Part shown: piece by piece, positions 31,660 to 41,690 of the stretch
How positions within the stretch are numbered: the first letter of the stretch is position 1
How the letters are laid out: the number at the start of each line of letters is the position of its first letter
From: Budorcas taxicolor
Taxonomy: Eukaryota > Chordata > Mammalia > Artiodactyla > Bovidae
Length of the DNA: 64,000 nt
Assembly: GCF_023091745.1 (NCBI RefSeq)
Contig: NC_068910.1
Span: forward strand, 1,338,272-1,402,271
Direction of reading: 5' to 3'
The notes under the pieces: generated by a model
Database searches by the model: none
What the model was told of the DNA's origin: nothing
What the model saw: the letters and a program-made list of their open reading frames with translations, nothing else
Program-made: the position numbers and the translations under genes

Positions 31660-32720
31660 GAGCGGTCCATGCAGAGGGCAGAGGGCAGTGCCTTGTGGTG
31701 GATGAGGCGGCCGTGGTCCTGGGGGAGGAGAGGCTGGCTTTGCTCCTGCTGGGGGCGGCAATGGTGGTGGTGGCCCGTGGCAGGAACAGTCGTGGTGCTG
31801 GCAGGGATGGGGGCCGCAGAGGGGAGCACTGAGAGCGATCCCACCGGCCGGCGCTCACGCAGGGACCGCCGCGCTCCTCCGGGGTCTCCATCGCACCCTG
31901 GAGGAGCCCCTTGTGGCTGGAGTCTGCAGGGGCCTGAGGTGTGGAGGAGAAGGAGATAAGAGCAGGCACAGGGCCGCCCGGAGGTTTGCAGCAGCTTTGG
32001 GTGACCCTCCCAGAGGCCATGCTCTGGGGCAGTGGGCTGAGGTGCTCGGGGCACGCTCACCCGATTGTGCCGGAGCTCGAGCAGCAGCCGGGTGACCCTC
32101 GAGAGCCGCTGCTTTGGAGCCGCAGACCGTGGTCATCGGCGACTGGCTTCCCTGGTCTCTGTGCCCCGTGTTGGCCAGCATCTGTGACCTCGGGTGCCAC
32201 GTCTTCATGCCTGTTACGTGGCCGGTGACTGTCTACCCCATGGCAGTGGCTCAGGTGAAGGGGGTGGTGGCCGTGGAAATGGGGGCGATGTGGGTGGGGT
32301 GGGGAGAAGGGCGTGGCCATGGTGACCGCCACTTGCTGAGGTCGGGATACTGGTGGCAACGCAGGGATCGGGGAGAAGCGCGCGGATGGTCACGGCAGCT
32401 CAGACACAGGCTGGGGTGGTGGCGACGGACAGGGCGTGGCGGGGGGGGCGGTGCCACCAGCGGGGACGGGGCAAGGGGCCAGCGAGGCGGCTGACATCAG
32501 TGGCGGCGGCAGAGGTGGTGGTGGGGTGTAGGGTGACGACCCTGGCGCGAGGGTGGTGCCCATCGGGCGGGTGGGGAGGGAGAAGCAGGCGCGCGTGCTG
32601 GCCTGCCGCCCTGATGATGGTAACGGATATGAAGTGGGTGGAAGCCTGGGCCCCGTAACAGCACGGTCAGCACAGTGTGGGGTGGTCACAGCAAGGTTGG
32701 GCGTGGGACCCAGGGTGGTG
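31660..32720. repeat. Degenerate GGTGG-rich region, possible decayed minisatellite
   Basis: About 1 kb dominated by GTGGTGG, GGTGACC and GTGGCGGC-type words, for example GGCAATGGTGGTGGTGGCCC and TGGGGTGGTGGCGACGGACA. No fixed unit can be defined by eye. Open frames on both strands are composition artefacts. Confidence 0.4.
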
Positions 32721-33437
32721 AAATCCCGGGGCACCCTGCAGACCTGACCCTGGCCCAGGCCCCCTCTCTGCACCCTGCCTGGGGCTCCCCCGGCCTCCAC
32801 TGGCCTCCCGTGGAGGAACCTCCTCTGACGCTGATGCCGCCTGAGCCCCTCAGCGGGCTCCCTGCCCTGCTCTCCCCCAGGTCCTGGGCTGGCCTGAGGC
32901 CCCCAGAGGGGGCGGGCGGGCGGAGGCTATGGGGAAGGAGACAGGCTGGAGGCCGTGGGGAGCGGGGCGCAGTGCAGGAGGCGTGAGGTGGGCAGGCTGG
33001 GCAAGGAGCCCGCAGGGCGAGGATGGAGGGCGGCCGGAGACCGCAGCAGTGCCCATGAGGACGCCCACACGCAGCGGGGCTTCCTTCTGTTCAGGGGGCT
33101 TTCCTTCTCTGTAGAGGGCTCCCCTTCTGCCAGCTTGGACTGGCATCCTCTGAGGCCCAGGAGCCGGAAGTGTCCGTGGAGATGGTGGGAGCGGCCGGCC
33201 CAGGCCCCTCCACAGACCCACCAAGGCTCAGGGCTGAGCCGACATTGGCCAGCCAGCCCCCACCCTCCTCTCTGCCTTGACCGCCCATGGGTGGCGAGGC
33301 ATCTCCGTGCAGGGCTTCCTGCTCCCTGGGGAGCCCCTGGCCTCCCTGGTCTCAGGCCCACCCAGAGCCCTGGCCCAGGGCGAGAAACAGGCCCTTGGGT
33401 GACCAGGCACTGGCCGGCAGAGTCCAACCCCGTGCCA

Positions 33438-33482
33438 GGACACCCAGAGAAGGCAGGGCGCACCCAAGGTCACACAGCGGCC
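33438..33482 (-). mobile_element. Probable MIR core, antisense
   Basis: CAAGGTCACACAGCGGCC is the conserved antisense MIR core; little flanking similarity remains. Confidence 0.45.
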
Positions 33483-33544
33483 CCAGGGGAGCTGGGGGGG
33501 GGGGTGGGCAGTCAGGCAGCCAGTTGGTATTCTCAGCGGCCAGA

Positions 33545-33675
33545 GGCCCCTCTCTGTCTCTGTAATTAATGGAGTGGCTTTTTAAAAGGATTCTAATCAC
33601 CCCCGATGCTATCTGCTTATCACTAGCGTCCCTAATTAGATGATTCTGGCAGTCACTCGGTTAATTCCCCCCAGC
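33545..33675. promoter_or_regulatory. AT-rich island, candidate conserved element
   Basis: CTGTAATTAATGG, TTTTTAAAAGGATTCTAATC, CTATCTGCTTATCAC (two GATA-type sites), CCTAATTAGATGATTC and GGTTAATTCC are packed into 130 bp between GC-rich flanks. Homeodomain and GATA motifs co-occur. No repeat signature was seen. It lies about 11 kb past the GATA2 3' end. Confidence 0.45.
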
Positions 33676-33924
33676 CCCGTGCAGCCCTGCCTGGCCTGGG
33701 GCAGCCCCCCCAGTGCCCCCTGCCCCGCCGCCCAGCCAGATGGGCAGTTCAGGCCTGGTCTCCCTGCGGGGCCCCCAGTGTGCTAAGTGCATTAGCTCCA
33801 GGATGGACGGGCCGCTGGGTGGATGGGGACCAGCGAGCGCAGGGACTGGGCGACGGGCAGCGACGGGCGGGCGCACGGCCGGGGAAGCTGCGCGCTCGGC
33901 CCGCCAGGTCAGACAGCTGCCGTC

Positions 33925-34035
33925 TGCCCGCTGTGCAATCTCGAGGTGGTCACTGCTCCTCTCGGGGCCTCGGTCTCCTCTGTCAGATGGGGGCAGAATA
34001 GCATCTGCCCCACCGGGCTGCTGAGAGGACAGCTT
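33925..34035 (+). mobile_element. MIR fragment, sense
   Basis: CAATCTCGAGGTGGTCACTG, GGCCTCGGTCTCCTCTGTCA and GATGGGGGCAGAATAGCATC follow the MIR order (…CTCAGTTTCCTCATCTGTAAAATGGGG…). Confidence 0.55.
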
Positions 34036-34744
34036 CGGACGGCGGAGGAGCCAGCCACCGTAGGTTAATGACGGAAGTGTGGGCGACGGGCGAGGTCAGG
34101 GTGGGCGGGTGGAAGGACAGGACAGATGAGTGAAGGCAGAGGGGTGGATGGGCGGTCCGAGGAGTCGTGGGCAAGTGGTGGAGGGACATACAGGCTGGTG
34201 GCTGGGAGCAGGGCCACCGGGCGGGCGAGGGCGTGGGGCGTCCTATCCCCCCAGACGCCCCAGGACGGCCTCCGCACAGACGAGGCTCAGACCTGCCGGC
34301 CCTCCCCAGACCTCCAGGGGAGCGTCCCGCCAGTGACCCGTGCCCACCGGGTCTCTGCGTCCTCACCCTTCTCCCCACCCCTGGGGTGGGCCGCGTGGTT
34401 ACACCCCTGGGGTGGGCCGCGTGGCCTCTGGAGGCTCAGCTCCAGCCTCCAGTGGGCGATTACAGCCTGAGAGAAGGCGTCACGTGTGGGACCATCCCCC
34501 AAGTTCCAGAGTGTGCCAGCCTCCAGGGCAGCCGCCCTCCCCTCCCGACCCCCGCCTGCAGCAGCCCTGGAAAGGGCTCTGATCCCAGTTCCCGCAGCTG
34601 GTTTCAGGCATCTAGGAGAATCCAACCCCCAGAAGCTCCCCCAGCGCCCAGGGGCCTCTGCAGCTTCCCAGCTGTGTGATTTCCTAGGTCTTTGGCAAAA
34701 GCATAGAACAAAGAAGCCCGAAGCTTGCACACACGTACACATGT

Positions 34745-35355
34745 TCATACCACCCGCCCGCCCACCCACTTATCCACCCGTCCTCGGCATCCATCCACCC
34801 ACCATCCATGCGCCTACCCACCCATCCTCCCACTCATCCCTCCATCTATCCATCACCCACCCGGTTATCCATCCTCCCATCCGTCAGTCTGCCCACCCAT
34901 CCTCCCCACAAATCCATCCATCCATCCATCTACCTCTCACCCGCCCACCTACCTACCCATCCATCCGCCAATCAATCCTTCCCTCTGTCTGTCCATCATC
35001 CAGCCAGTTATCCATCCTCCCATCCATCCATCTGCTTATCCATCCACCAATTCACTCATCCACCCATTTATCCACCCACCCACCCATCCATCCACCCACC
35101 CACATATCCATCCTCCCACCCACCCACCCATCCATTCATCCATTCATCCATCTGCTTATCCATCCACCAATTCACTCATCCACCCGTTCATCCTCCCATT
35201 CACTCATCTACCCAGCCACCCACCCATCCATTCATCCATCCATCCATCCACCCACCCACTCACCCACATACCTACCCATCCACATATCCACCCACCCACC
35301 CACGCACCCACATATCCATCCACCCACGCACATACCCACCCGCCATCCATCTCAA
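34745..35355. repeat. ATCC/ACCC tetranucleotide satellite
   Basis: About 610 bp built of ATCC, ACCC, ATCT and ATTC tetramers, in higher-order blocks such as CCATCTGCTTATCCATCCAC that occur twice about 125 bp apart (about 35026 and 35149). All three + frames stay open because tetramers rotate through frames and lack stops, giving His/Pro/Ser/Ile peptides of over 200 residues. These are not proteins. The higher-order duplication shows that segments longer than the tetramer have been copied. Confidence 0.95.
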
Positions 35356-35804
35356 ACATGTCTTGAGCTCCTGTCAGGCTTGTGCCGTGTGCCAGGCCCT
35401 CTCTGGGGGCTGTAGGTGTGTATGCCAGTGAGTGCACCCGATGGAGTCTTGCCTTTGTGGAGGCGACTCTAGTGCAGAAGGTCTGAGAAGCTGATGCGAG
35501 TGACGGCTTCACGTAGTGCCGGGTAGTGACAGCGCCGTGAAGGAGAAACAGACAGCTCCTCCTGACGGGGCAGTCGAGAGGGTGCGCATCCTGCACACGC
35601 ATGTTCAGGCCAGGCCCCAGGGCCAGGGCACACCTGTGCCCGTGAGCACACAGCCCCCACGAGGCCGGAAACACTGCTGTGCCTGGGGGTCAGGGCACGA
35701 CGTCCCCTAAGGTATGGATTCAGCTGGGTCACCTCCCTCTCCCCGCCCTACACAGGCTGCTCCAGGCTCTGGGGAGGACAGAGACACGACCAGCTTTGAA
35801 GGGG

Positions 35805-36855
35805 GGCCAACCCTTTGACTGTGTGATACCATCAAGCTGGAAAATTCTTAAAGAGACAGGAATACCAGACCACCTGATCTGCTCCTGAGGAACCTGTATG
35901 CAGGTCAGGAAGCAACAGTTAGAAGTGGACATGGAACAACGGACTGGTTCCAAGTCGGGAAAGGAGTGCATCAAGGCTGTATATTGTCACCCTGCTTATT
36001 TAACTTCTATGCAGAGCACATCATGAGAAACGCTGGGCTGGAGGAAGCGCAAGCTGGAATCAAGATTGCCAGGAGAAATATCAATAACCTCAGATATGCA
36101 GATGACACCACCCTTATGGCAGAAAGTGAAGAACTAAAGAGCCTCTTGATGAAAGTGAAAGAGGAGAGTGAGAAAGTTGACTTAAAGCTCAACATTCAGA
36201 AAACGAAGATCATGGTCCCATCCCTTCATGGCAAATAGATGGGAGATAATGGAAACAGTGACAGACTTTATTTTGGGGGGCTCCAAAATCACTACAGATG
36301 GTGATTGCAGCCATGAAATTAAAAGATGCTTGCTCCTTGGAAGAAAAGCTGTGACCAACCTAGACAGCATGTTAAAAAGCAGACACATCACTTTGCCAAC
36401 AAAGGTCCATCTAGTCAAGGCTATGGTTTTTCCAGTGGTCATGTATGGATGGGAGAGTTAAGACTATAAAGAAATTTGAGCGCTAAAGAATTGATGCTTT
36501 TGAACTGTGGTGTTGGAGAAGACTCTTGAGAGTCCCTTGGACTGCAAGGAGATCCCACCAATCCATCCTAAAGGAGATCAGTCCTGGGTGTTCATTGGAA
36601 GGACTGATGCTGAAGCTCTAATAATTTGGCCACCTGATGTGAAGAGCTGACTCATTGGAAAAGACCCTGATGCTGGGGAAGATTGAAGGTGGGAGGAGAA
36701 GGGGACAACAGAGGATGAGATGGGTGGATGGCATCACTGACTCGATGGACATGGGTTTGGGTGGACTCCGGGAGTTGGTGATGGACAGGGAGGCCTGGGG
36801 TGCTGCAGTCTACAGGGTCGCAAAGAGTCGGACACGACTGAGCAACTGAACTGAA
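35805..36855 (+). mobile_element. BovB LINE, 3' fragment with reverse-transcriptase remnant
   Basis: Sense copy of the last about 1.05 kb of BovB, a RTE-clade LINE that supplies the machinery for Bov-tA and Bov-A SINEs. It begins in the reverse-transcriptase domain (CCTTTGACTGTGTGAT). At 36095-36117 it encodes RYADDTTL with the catalytic Tyr-Ala-Asp-Asp, followed by MAESEELKSLLMKVKEESEK. The body ends GTCGCAAAGAGTCGGACACG, ACTGAGCAACTGAACTGAA, the canonical BovB tail. The copy is 5'-truncated and has stops (a TGA at 35887-35889, others downstream) and small indels, so it is dead. BovB is known to have spread between squamates and ruminants by horizontal transfer. Good preservation suggests a fairly late ruminant insertion. 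Confidence 0.96.
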
Positions 36856-37189
36856 GCGATAGACCAGAGGTATTCGTTTCATTCATATGCACATTTAAAA
36901 CCATACAGGTGACTTTTTTGGCTATTTATTTCCTAATAAATTAACAAGGTCAGAACCTCGAAACATGAAGGAGTTGCAGGGCCTGTGGGCACAGAGGCTG
37001 CAGGGCTCGGCCACAGGGCTCGGGCACCAGGCCCGGGTGTGCGTGTGTCCTGGACTGGGGGGGCCTGGGGCAGCTGTGAATCAGCAGTAGGGGAGGGACT
37101 CGATCAGTTGCAGGTTCCAGAAAGACCTCTCCACAGCGAGAGACTATTTCATACGCAACAAACTAGTATAAACGCAGTGTGCAAAACGC

Positions 37190-37345
37190 ACTAAGTGGCA
37201 GCGAGGGTGTGAAGTTCCCAGACCCTTAGTGGGAATGGTGACTGGGACGAGTTTGGAAATCCCTTAGCCTTCGCCTACAGGTGGGGGGCGGGGGAGTCCC
37301 TTGACTCAGTAGTTGCAGTCCTAGGCTGCTCCCACTGCCCCGAGA
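37190..37345 (+). mobile_element. Probable L1 fragment, sense
   Basis: GGCAGCGAGGGTGTGAAGTT, TTAGTGGGAATGGTGACTGG and CCCTTGACTCAGTAGTTGCA with GTCCTAGG follow the L1 order (GGCGAGGATGTGGA… GGTGGGAATG… TTTGACCCAGTAATTCC…). Diverged. Confidence 0.5.
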
Positions 37346-37704
37346 AGAGGGGGCTCTGGCTTAGGAGGGGTGTCGCTCTAGGACTATGGGACTTTATATG
37401 AGCTCCGCCCAGTGGGTCCCCCCGTCAGAGTCTTGTTTGTTGCCCACTTAGAAGGAGCTGCCAGATGGCGCGGCTGCGGGGGAGTCGAGGAGCTTGGCAG
37501 CCGGTCGGGTGTCTCTGCGGTCCAGCCTCTGCTGAGAGGCCGGCCCTGGTGGCACCTCGTCTGCAGCCACGTGGAGCCCTGAGCCGCCCCCCCCCTGGGC
37601 TCCTGATCCACAGACGGTGGCACAGACACGCGTGCGCCTTTGAGCGTCTGAGTTGGCGGCGGTTTCTTACACGGAATAGAAAACCAGTAGCAGGTGGAGT
37701 GCGT

Positions 37705-37812
37705 GCTTGGTCACGTGGGTCGGGTCTGCCTCTTCTCGACCCCATGGACGGTAGCCTGCCAGGCTCTTCTGCACATTGGATTCTCCAGGCAAGGATCCCA
37801 CAGTGGCTTGGA
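37705..37812 (-). mobile_element. BovA fragment, antisense
   Basis: CGACCCCATGGACGGTAGCC, TGCCAGGCTCTTCTGCACAT and GGATTCTCCAGGCAAGGATC are the antisense BovA body; the ends are eroded. Confidence 0.8.
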
Positions 37813-37989
37813 GGTGTGTGGTTGGCTCTCTTTCTGGGTATTCACCATTGAAAAGGTTGCACGCGAACCCCATGGCAGAAGAGTCAGGTGGCAGGGAGTG
37901 ACAGAGGAGGCCAGGGTGCTGCCCGTGGGTGCGGGCGGAGCCAGGCGGTGTGTGGTGGTGCCCTGGGGGGACGTGTGTCTGTAGATCTG

Positions 37990-38224
37990 CCTGCCTGCTC
38001 CTGAGGACCGGGGCCTCCCCCAGCATCCGCTCCTGAGGACCGGGGGCCTCCCCCAGCATCTGCTCCTGAGGACGGGGGACCCCCAGCATCCGCTCCTGAG
38101 GACGGGGGGCCTCCCCCAGCATCCGCTCCTGAGGACGGGGGCCTCCCAGCATCCGCTCCTGAGGACGGGGGCCCCCCAGCGTCCACTCCTGAGGACAGGG
38201 GCCCTCCCCCAGCATCTGCTCTGT
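37990..38224. repeat. Minisatellite, about 30-33-bp unit
   Basis: Seven to eight units of CAGCATCCGCTCCTGAGGAC followed by a G-run and CCTCCC. Units differ in G/C run length (about 29-33 bp). On the minus strand several frames remain open through it (a Pro/Gly/Arg/Glu/Met-rich peptide). This is a property of the repeat. Confidence 0.92.
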
Positions 38225-38774
38225 GCCTGGATCACGGCCTCCCCTAGATCAGCACAGCCACACCTGGAGGTAGGGGTGAGGAGAAGAAAGAAACCGGCAT
38301 CTCCCCGGGGTCCCCCCGGGAGCCCTGCATCAGGGTTGGGGTGAGGGGCTAGGGGGCCAGATAGCTGGAAAGAAGCAGCTGGGCTGGGGGCCCCAAGTCC
38401 CCTCTCTGGGGAGGAGCCCCAGCTCCAGCCTGCATGCCAGTGGGAGCCATTCTGCCTGCCGCTCCCGGGGAGCAGTGCCCAGCAGTGCAGGAGGGTCATC
38501 GGGGGCAGCCCGCCCTGCTGCGGGCAGGCCAGGGGGAAACGTGGAAAGCACCTGCCGAAAGGCCAGGGCTGTTGCCTTAACACTCCCGTCCACAGCCTTA
38601 GGCGCCCTGGAGAAGCAAGAACAAAGAAGCCACCGAACACGTGGGCCTCCAGGGGTGGAGACAAGCTCCGGGGCTCCATCTGAAGCCCCCTGAGCTGAAA
38701 TGGCCCCGGAAGGCCGTCTCCTGCTTGGGTGGGCTTTCCGAGGATGGAGTACCCTTGGCCTTCCTTATATTACC

Positions 38775-38905
38775 CTTTCACCAACCCTGCAAGGTGTGGT
38801 CTGCCTTTGCTGATGAGGACTGAGGGTTCAGAGGGATAGTCACTTGCTCAAGGCTGCACAGCAAGGGAGAAGGCAGTTCTGTCTGCCCCACAGCCAGGCA
38901 GCGAC
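38775..38905 (-). mobile_element. MIR fragment, antisense
   Basis: TTACCCTTTCACCAACCCTG, CTGATGAGGACTGAGGGTTC, AGTCACTTGCTCAAGGCTGC and ACAGCAAGGG match antisense MIR order. Confidence 0.7.
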
Positions 38906-39059
38906 ATTGGCTAGGGACTAGGGAGCCCTGAGGGGCTGAGCGGAGGCAGAAGTCAGGTAAGGCTTCCTCTAGGGTCTTTGGCTGGGGTTTTGAAGGGTGA
39001 AGAGGCATTCTCCGGGCAGATCTGACGGGGAGAACCCCCGCGAGACGGACCAGAAACAA

Positions 39060-39400
39060 GGCAGATAAAGGAGAAAAAGTTCTAATAACGATTCTTTATT
39101 TTCTGCATAACACAAGTGGCAGCTTATGATAGTAACACAAGTTTATAAAGTGAAAACTACCGTCTTCCCACCGGTGGCCTCTCACACTTCCCAGAAGTAA
39201 CTGTTACTCATGAGGCATGTCTTCCCAGATTTCTTTATATATCCACACAAATATTTTTTAAAACAAAAAAGTCATGCATTATATATTGTTCTGCATTTTC
39301 CTTCCCCCCCTCCCCCAAAAAACCCTTGCAGTTGAACTTTTTATTTCTAGTGTCTCTGTGAAGCACTCCTGAGACGAGCTTGCTGGGCCAGGGAGCACGT
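39060..39400. mobile_element. Decayed LINE-like block
   Basis: AT-rich sequence with CCTCTCACACTTCCCAGAAG, TAACTGTTACTC, CCCAGATTTCTTTATATATC and CATGCATTATATATTGTTCT, phrases typical of old L1-type elements. A similar phrase recurs at 39790-39900, suggesting two copies or a split one. The exact family is undetermined. Confidence 0.45.
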
Positions 39401-39589
39401 GGAATCCAGTCAACATTCCCACAAGTGGCACGTGCCAGCAGCCATTTCTACAGTCTGCTGGCCTTTGCCGTCTTCCTGAGAGAGAGGTTAAACGTGGTGC
39501 CTCCACGCAAAATCTGCGTGGACTTGATTCTCTCTGAGGTTGAGCTCCCGTCCAGATGAGTGCCAGGCGTTCACTCACATGTCTATTGG

Positions 39590-39910
39590 GAAGGACCCCT
39601 GGGTCTCTCCTCTAACTTTTCTTTTTCTTTTTTCTCGGGGGCCGGGCGGGGAGGTGTCAGGGAGCTGCCTTTTTATTACATGTTGCATCTTTCTGTTTTG
39701 AGCTTTTGCATATTGGCCCAATTGCAAAGTTTTTATCTTCCCTTTTGCAATGGTTAGTCTTGAATAATTCTGTTTATTATTAAAGCTATTAAACCTCATT
39801 ATGGAATAGTTGGAAAATGGGGAGAAGGGGAAATCGCCTGTCACACAGACGTCACCCTCTGTTAGCGTTTGGGGACAGTTCCTTCCCCAGACGTTGCAGC
39901 GCCTGTTGTC
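39590..39910. other. AT/T-rich unique block
   Basis: T-rich sequence (CTTTTCTTTTTCTTTTTTCT near 39617) is followed by AT-rich text. From about 39790 the phrase GGGGAAATCGCCTGTCAC...GTTAGCGTTTGGGG resembles the decayed LINE block at 39060-39400. The GCCTTTTTATTACATG part is unassigned. Confidence 0.3.
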
Positions 39911-40009
39911 ACTGCGCTATACATTCAGCTTCAGAGCATAACCTTCAGGAGGCATTTTCAAGGCTTTCTAGTGGGTGTCCTGTGGTTCCCTCATCCCCTG
40001 CTTTTTGTT

Positions 40010-40560
40010 TACTGTAGTAAAACACGCAGAACATGAAGGCTACCGTTGTAACGTGTCCAGTCACTGGCCGTAAGCGCTTCCCTGTTCGCGTGCAGCCCTG
40101 ACCACCGTCATCTCCAGGGCCTCTGCGTCTGGCCAAACTGAAGCTGTCCCCGTTAGACTGCTCCCCGTCCGCCCCTGTGCCCCAGCCCTGGTAACCAGCC
40201 TCTCCTTTCTGTCCCTGTGAACCTGGGAGCTCCTGGGGCCTCAGATGCATGGGATCAGCCAGTACGTGTCTGTCTGTCGCTGACTCGCTTCGCTGAGCGT
40301 GAAGCCCTCAAGGTCCGTCGTCCGAGCTGTAGCGGGTGTCAGAGTTCCCTTCCTTTCTAAGGTCAAGTAATATTCCGCTGTGTGGATGGGCCTCATTGCT
40401 TTCATCCGCTCATCCATCAGTGGACACTTGAGTTGCCTCTGCCTTTGGGCTGCTGTGAATAAAGCTGCTATAAACGTGGCTGCCAATAGTGCCTGCTTGA
40501 GTTCTGCTTTCACTTCTTCGGGGAGTAAGTGCTTACCATGCCCTCTTCCTGAGCATGTGG
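40010..40560 (-). mobile_element. Old L1 fragment, antisense
   Basis: Long antisense L1-like text: CCAGTCACTGGCCG, CAAGTAATATTCCGCTGTGT, GGATGGGCCTCATTGC, CATCAGTGGACACTTGAGTT, GGCTGCTGTGAATAAAGCTG, CTATAAACGTGGC. The order agrees with the complement of a mammalian L1 3' region. Confidence 0.75.
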
Positions 40561-41044
40561 GTTACATCCAGGCTGTCTTGGAAGATCACTCAGCGTTCTA
40601 GCCTTGGAGCTAGAATGTGATCTCAGGGCTCATTTCAGACGCACCGCACGACCCCAGGCGTTGTCCCCACTCCCTCCCTGCCCCAGAAGGCTTGCAATCT
40701 TAGCACATTTCCTTAAAATGGGCCCTTCTTTCTCTTTGATTCCTTCAAAGGCCAGACTTGACCTAGAGCTTTGCAGTGTTCCTGGCCAGTCTTTCGGTCG
40801 GAGAACCTGCCCGGGTAGGTTGCAGTGAATGATTTTGAGAACAACTCCTTGAGAAGTCAGGAAGTGGAATAGATTCCATGGGACGCTGGGACTCAAGCCC
40901 TGTGTCCCCAAGACCCAGACAGGCCTGGGCGGGAGGGGCCCGGTGGGAACGGAGCAGGGCTTGAGGGGAGCAGTGCAGAGATGGCCCTGCACACACACAG
41001 CCCCTCAGCGCCAGCTCTTCGGCCTCTTTTTAAGTGAATCTCCC

Positions 41045-41170
41045 AATTTTTTTTTTCTTGGCTGTGCCAAACGGCTTCCAGGATCCCAGTGTCCTGACCA
41101 GGGACTAAACCCAAGCCGAGGCAGTGCAAGCCTGGAATCCTGGCCACTCGGCTGCCAGGGAGCTCCCTGA
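41045..41170 (-). mobile_element. CHR-type tRNA SINE, antisense
   Basis: Starts with a T-run (complement of an A tail), then CTTGGCTGTGCCAAACGGCT, CCAGGATCCCAGTGTCCTGA, CCAGGGACTAAACCC (B-box complement) and CTGCCAGGGAGCTCCCTGA. This is the cetartiodactyl CHR family in antisense. Confidence 0.85.
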
Positions 41171-41234
41171 GTCTAACTTAGAAGTATTTGCAACTCAGTC
41201 ATATTTTTGTCAAAGATGGTGCGGTCCAAACAAA

Positions 41235-41379
41235 GCTTGTCCGCTGGCTGGTCCGGCCCACGGGCTGACGGCCCCAGACCTGAGCAGGCCTTCACCCGTG
41301 GAGGTGCTTGTCTGCTGGCTGGTCCGGCCCACGGGCTGACGGCCCCAGATCTGAGCAGGCCTTCACCCGTGGAGGTGCT
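41235..41379. repeat. 71-bp tandem duplication
   Basis: Two head-to-tail copies (41235-41305 and 41306-41376) differ at only about two positions (C/T at the sixth to eighth base and C/T in CCAGAYCTGAGC). Near identity implies a recent duplication. Confidence 0.92.
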
Positions 41380-41399
41380 GCCGGCTAGGTGTTCCGACC

Positions 41400-41690
41400 C
41401 CTGGGACCGAATAGCCTGCATCAATGCAGGATACCTCGTTGATCACCCGTTATCTTGTAAATAATCGGGTTTCTTTTGGGCTTACCCGAGTCTGAGCCGT
41501 TGATCGGCTTATTCTGTCCACCCAGCCACGAGGTTTGAACGACCGAGATGAGAGAATCTTGTTTAATAGTGGAAAGCCATGCACACACACTGCGCTCTGT
41601 TTTTTCCCTAATTTTCTGACTTGTTCTGCTGGTCTTGTTTTTCCAGATAAAGTTCGGAATCATTTCATCATTTTGCCTAAAAGCAAAACA
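41400..41690 (-). mobile_element. L1 ORF2 C-terminal remnant, antisense
   Basis: An 80-residue open frame (41421-41663, -) contains NFIWKNKTSRTSQKIREK and, further on, QNKPINGSDSGKPKRNPIIY. It resembles the L1 ORF2 segment that follows reverse transcriptase (K-F-I-W-x-x-K-R-P-R… and D-Q-W-N-R-x-E-S-P-E-x-N-P). It is degraded and not functional. Confidence 0.55.

Noticed and set aside
34745..35355. CRISPR-like regular repeat
   Set aside because: Tetranucleotide satellite in a mammalian genome; no repeat-spacer architecture.
34486..35431. Open frames of 207, 213 and 309 codons rich in His, Pro, Ser, Ile
   Set aside because: They are the three reading frames of the ATCC tetranucleotide satellite. 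A stop-free repeat gives open frames in every phase.
35966..36461. Reverse-transcriptase gene
   Set aside because: Part of a 5'-truncated, interrupted BovB LINE and not a host gene or a working element.
37711..38679. 322-codon open frame on - with ERMLGGPRPQ-like repeats
   Set aside because: Translation of the 30-33-bp minisatellite; neighbouring frames are open too.
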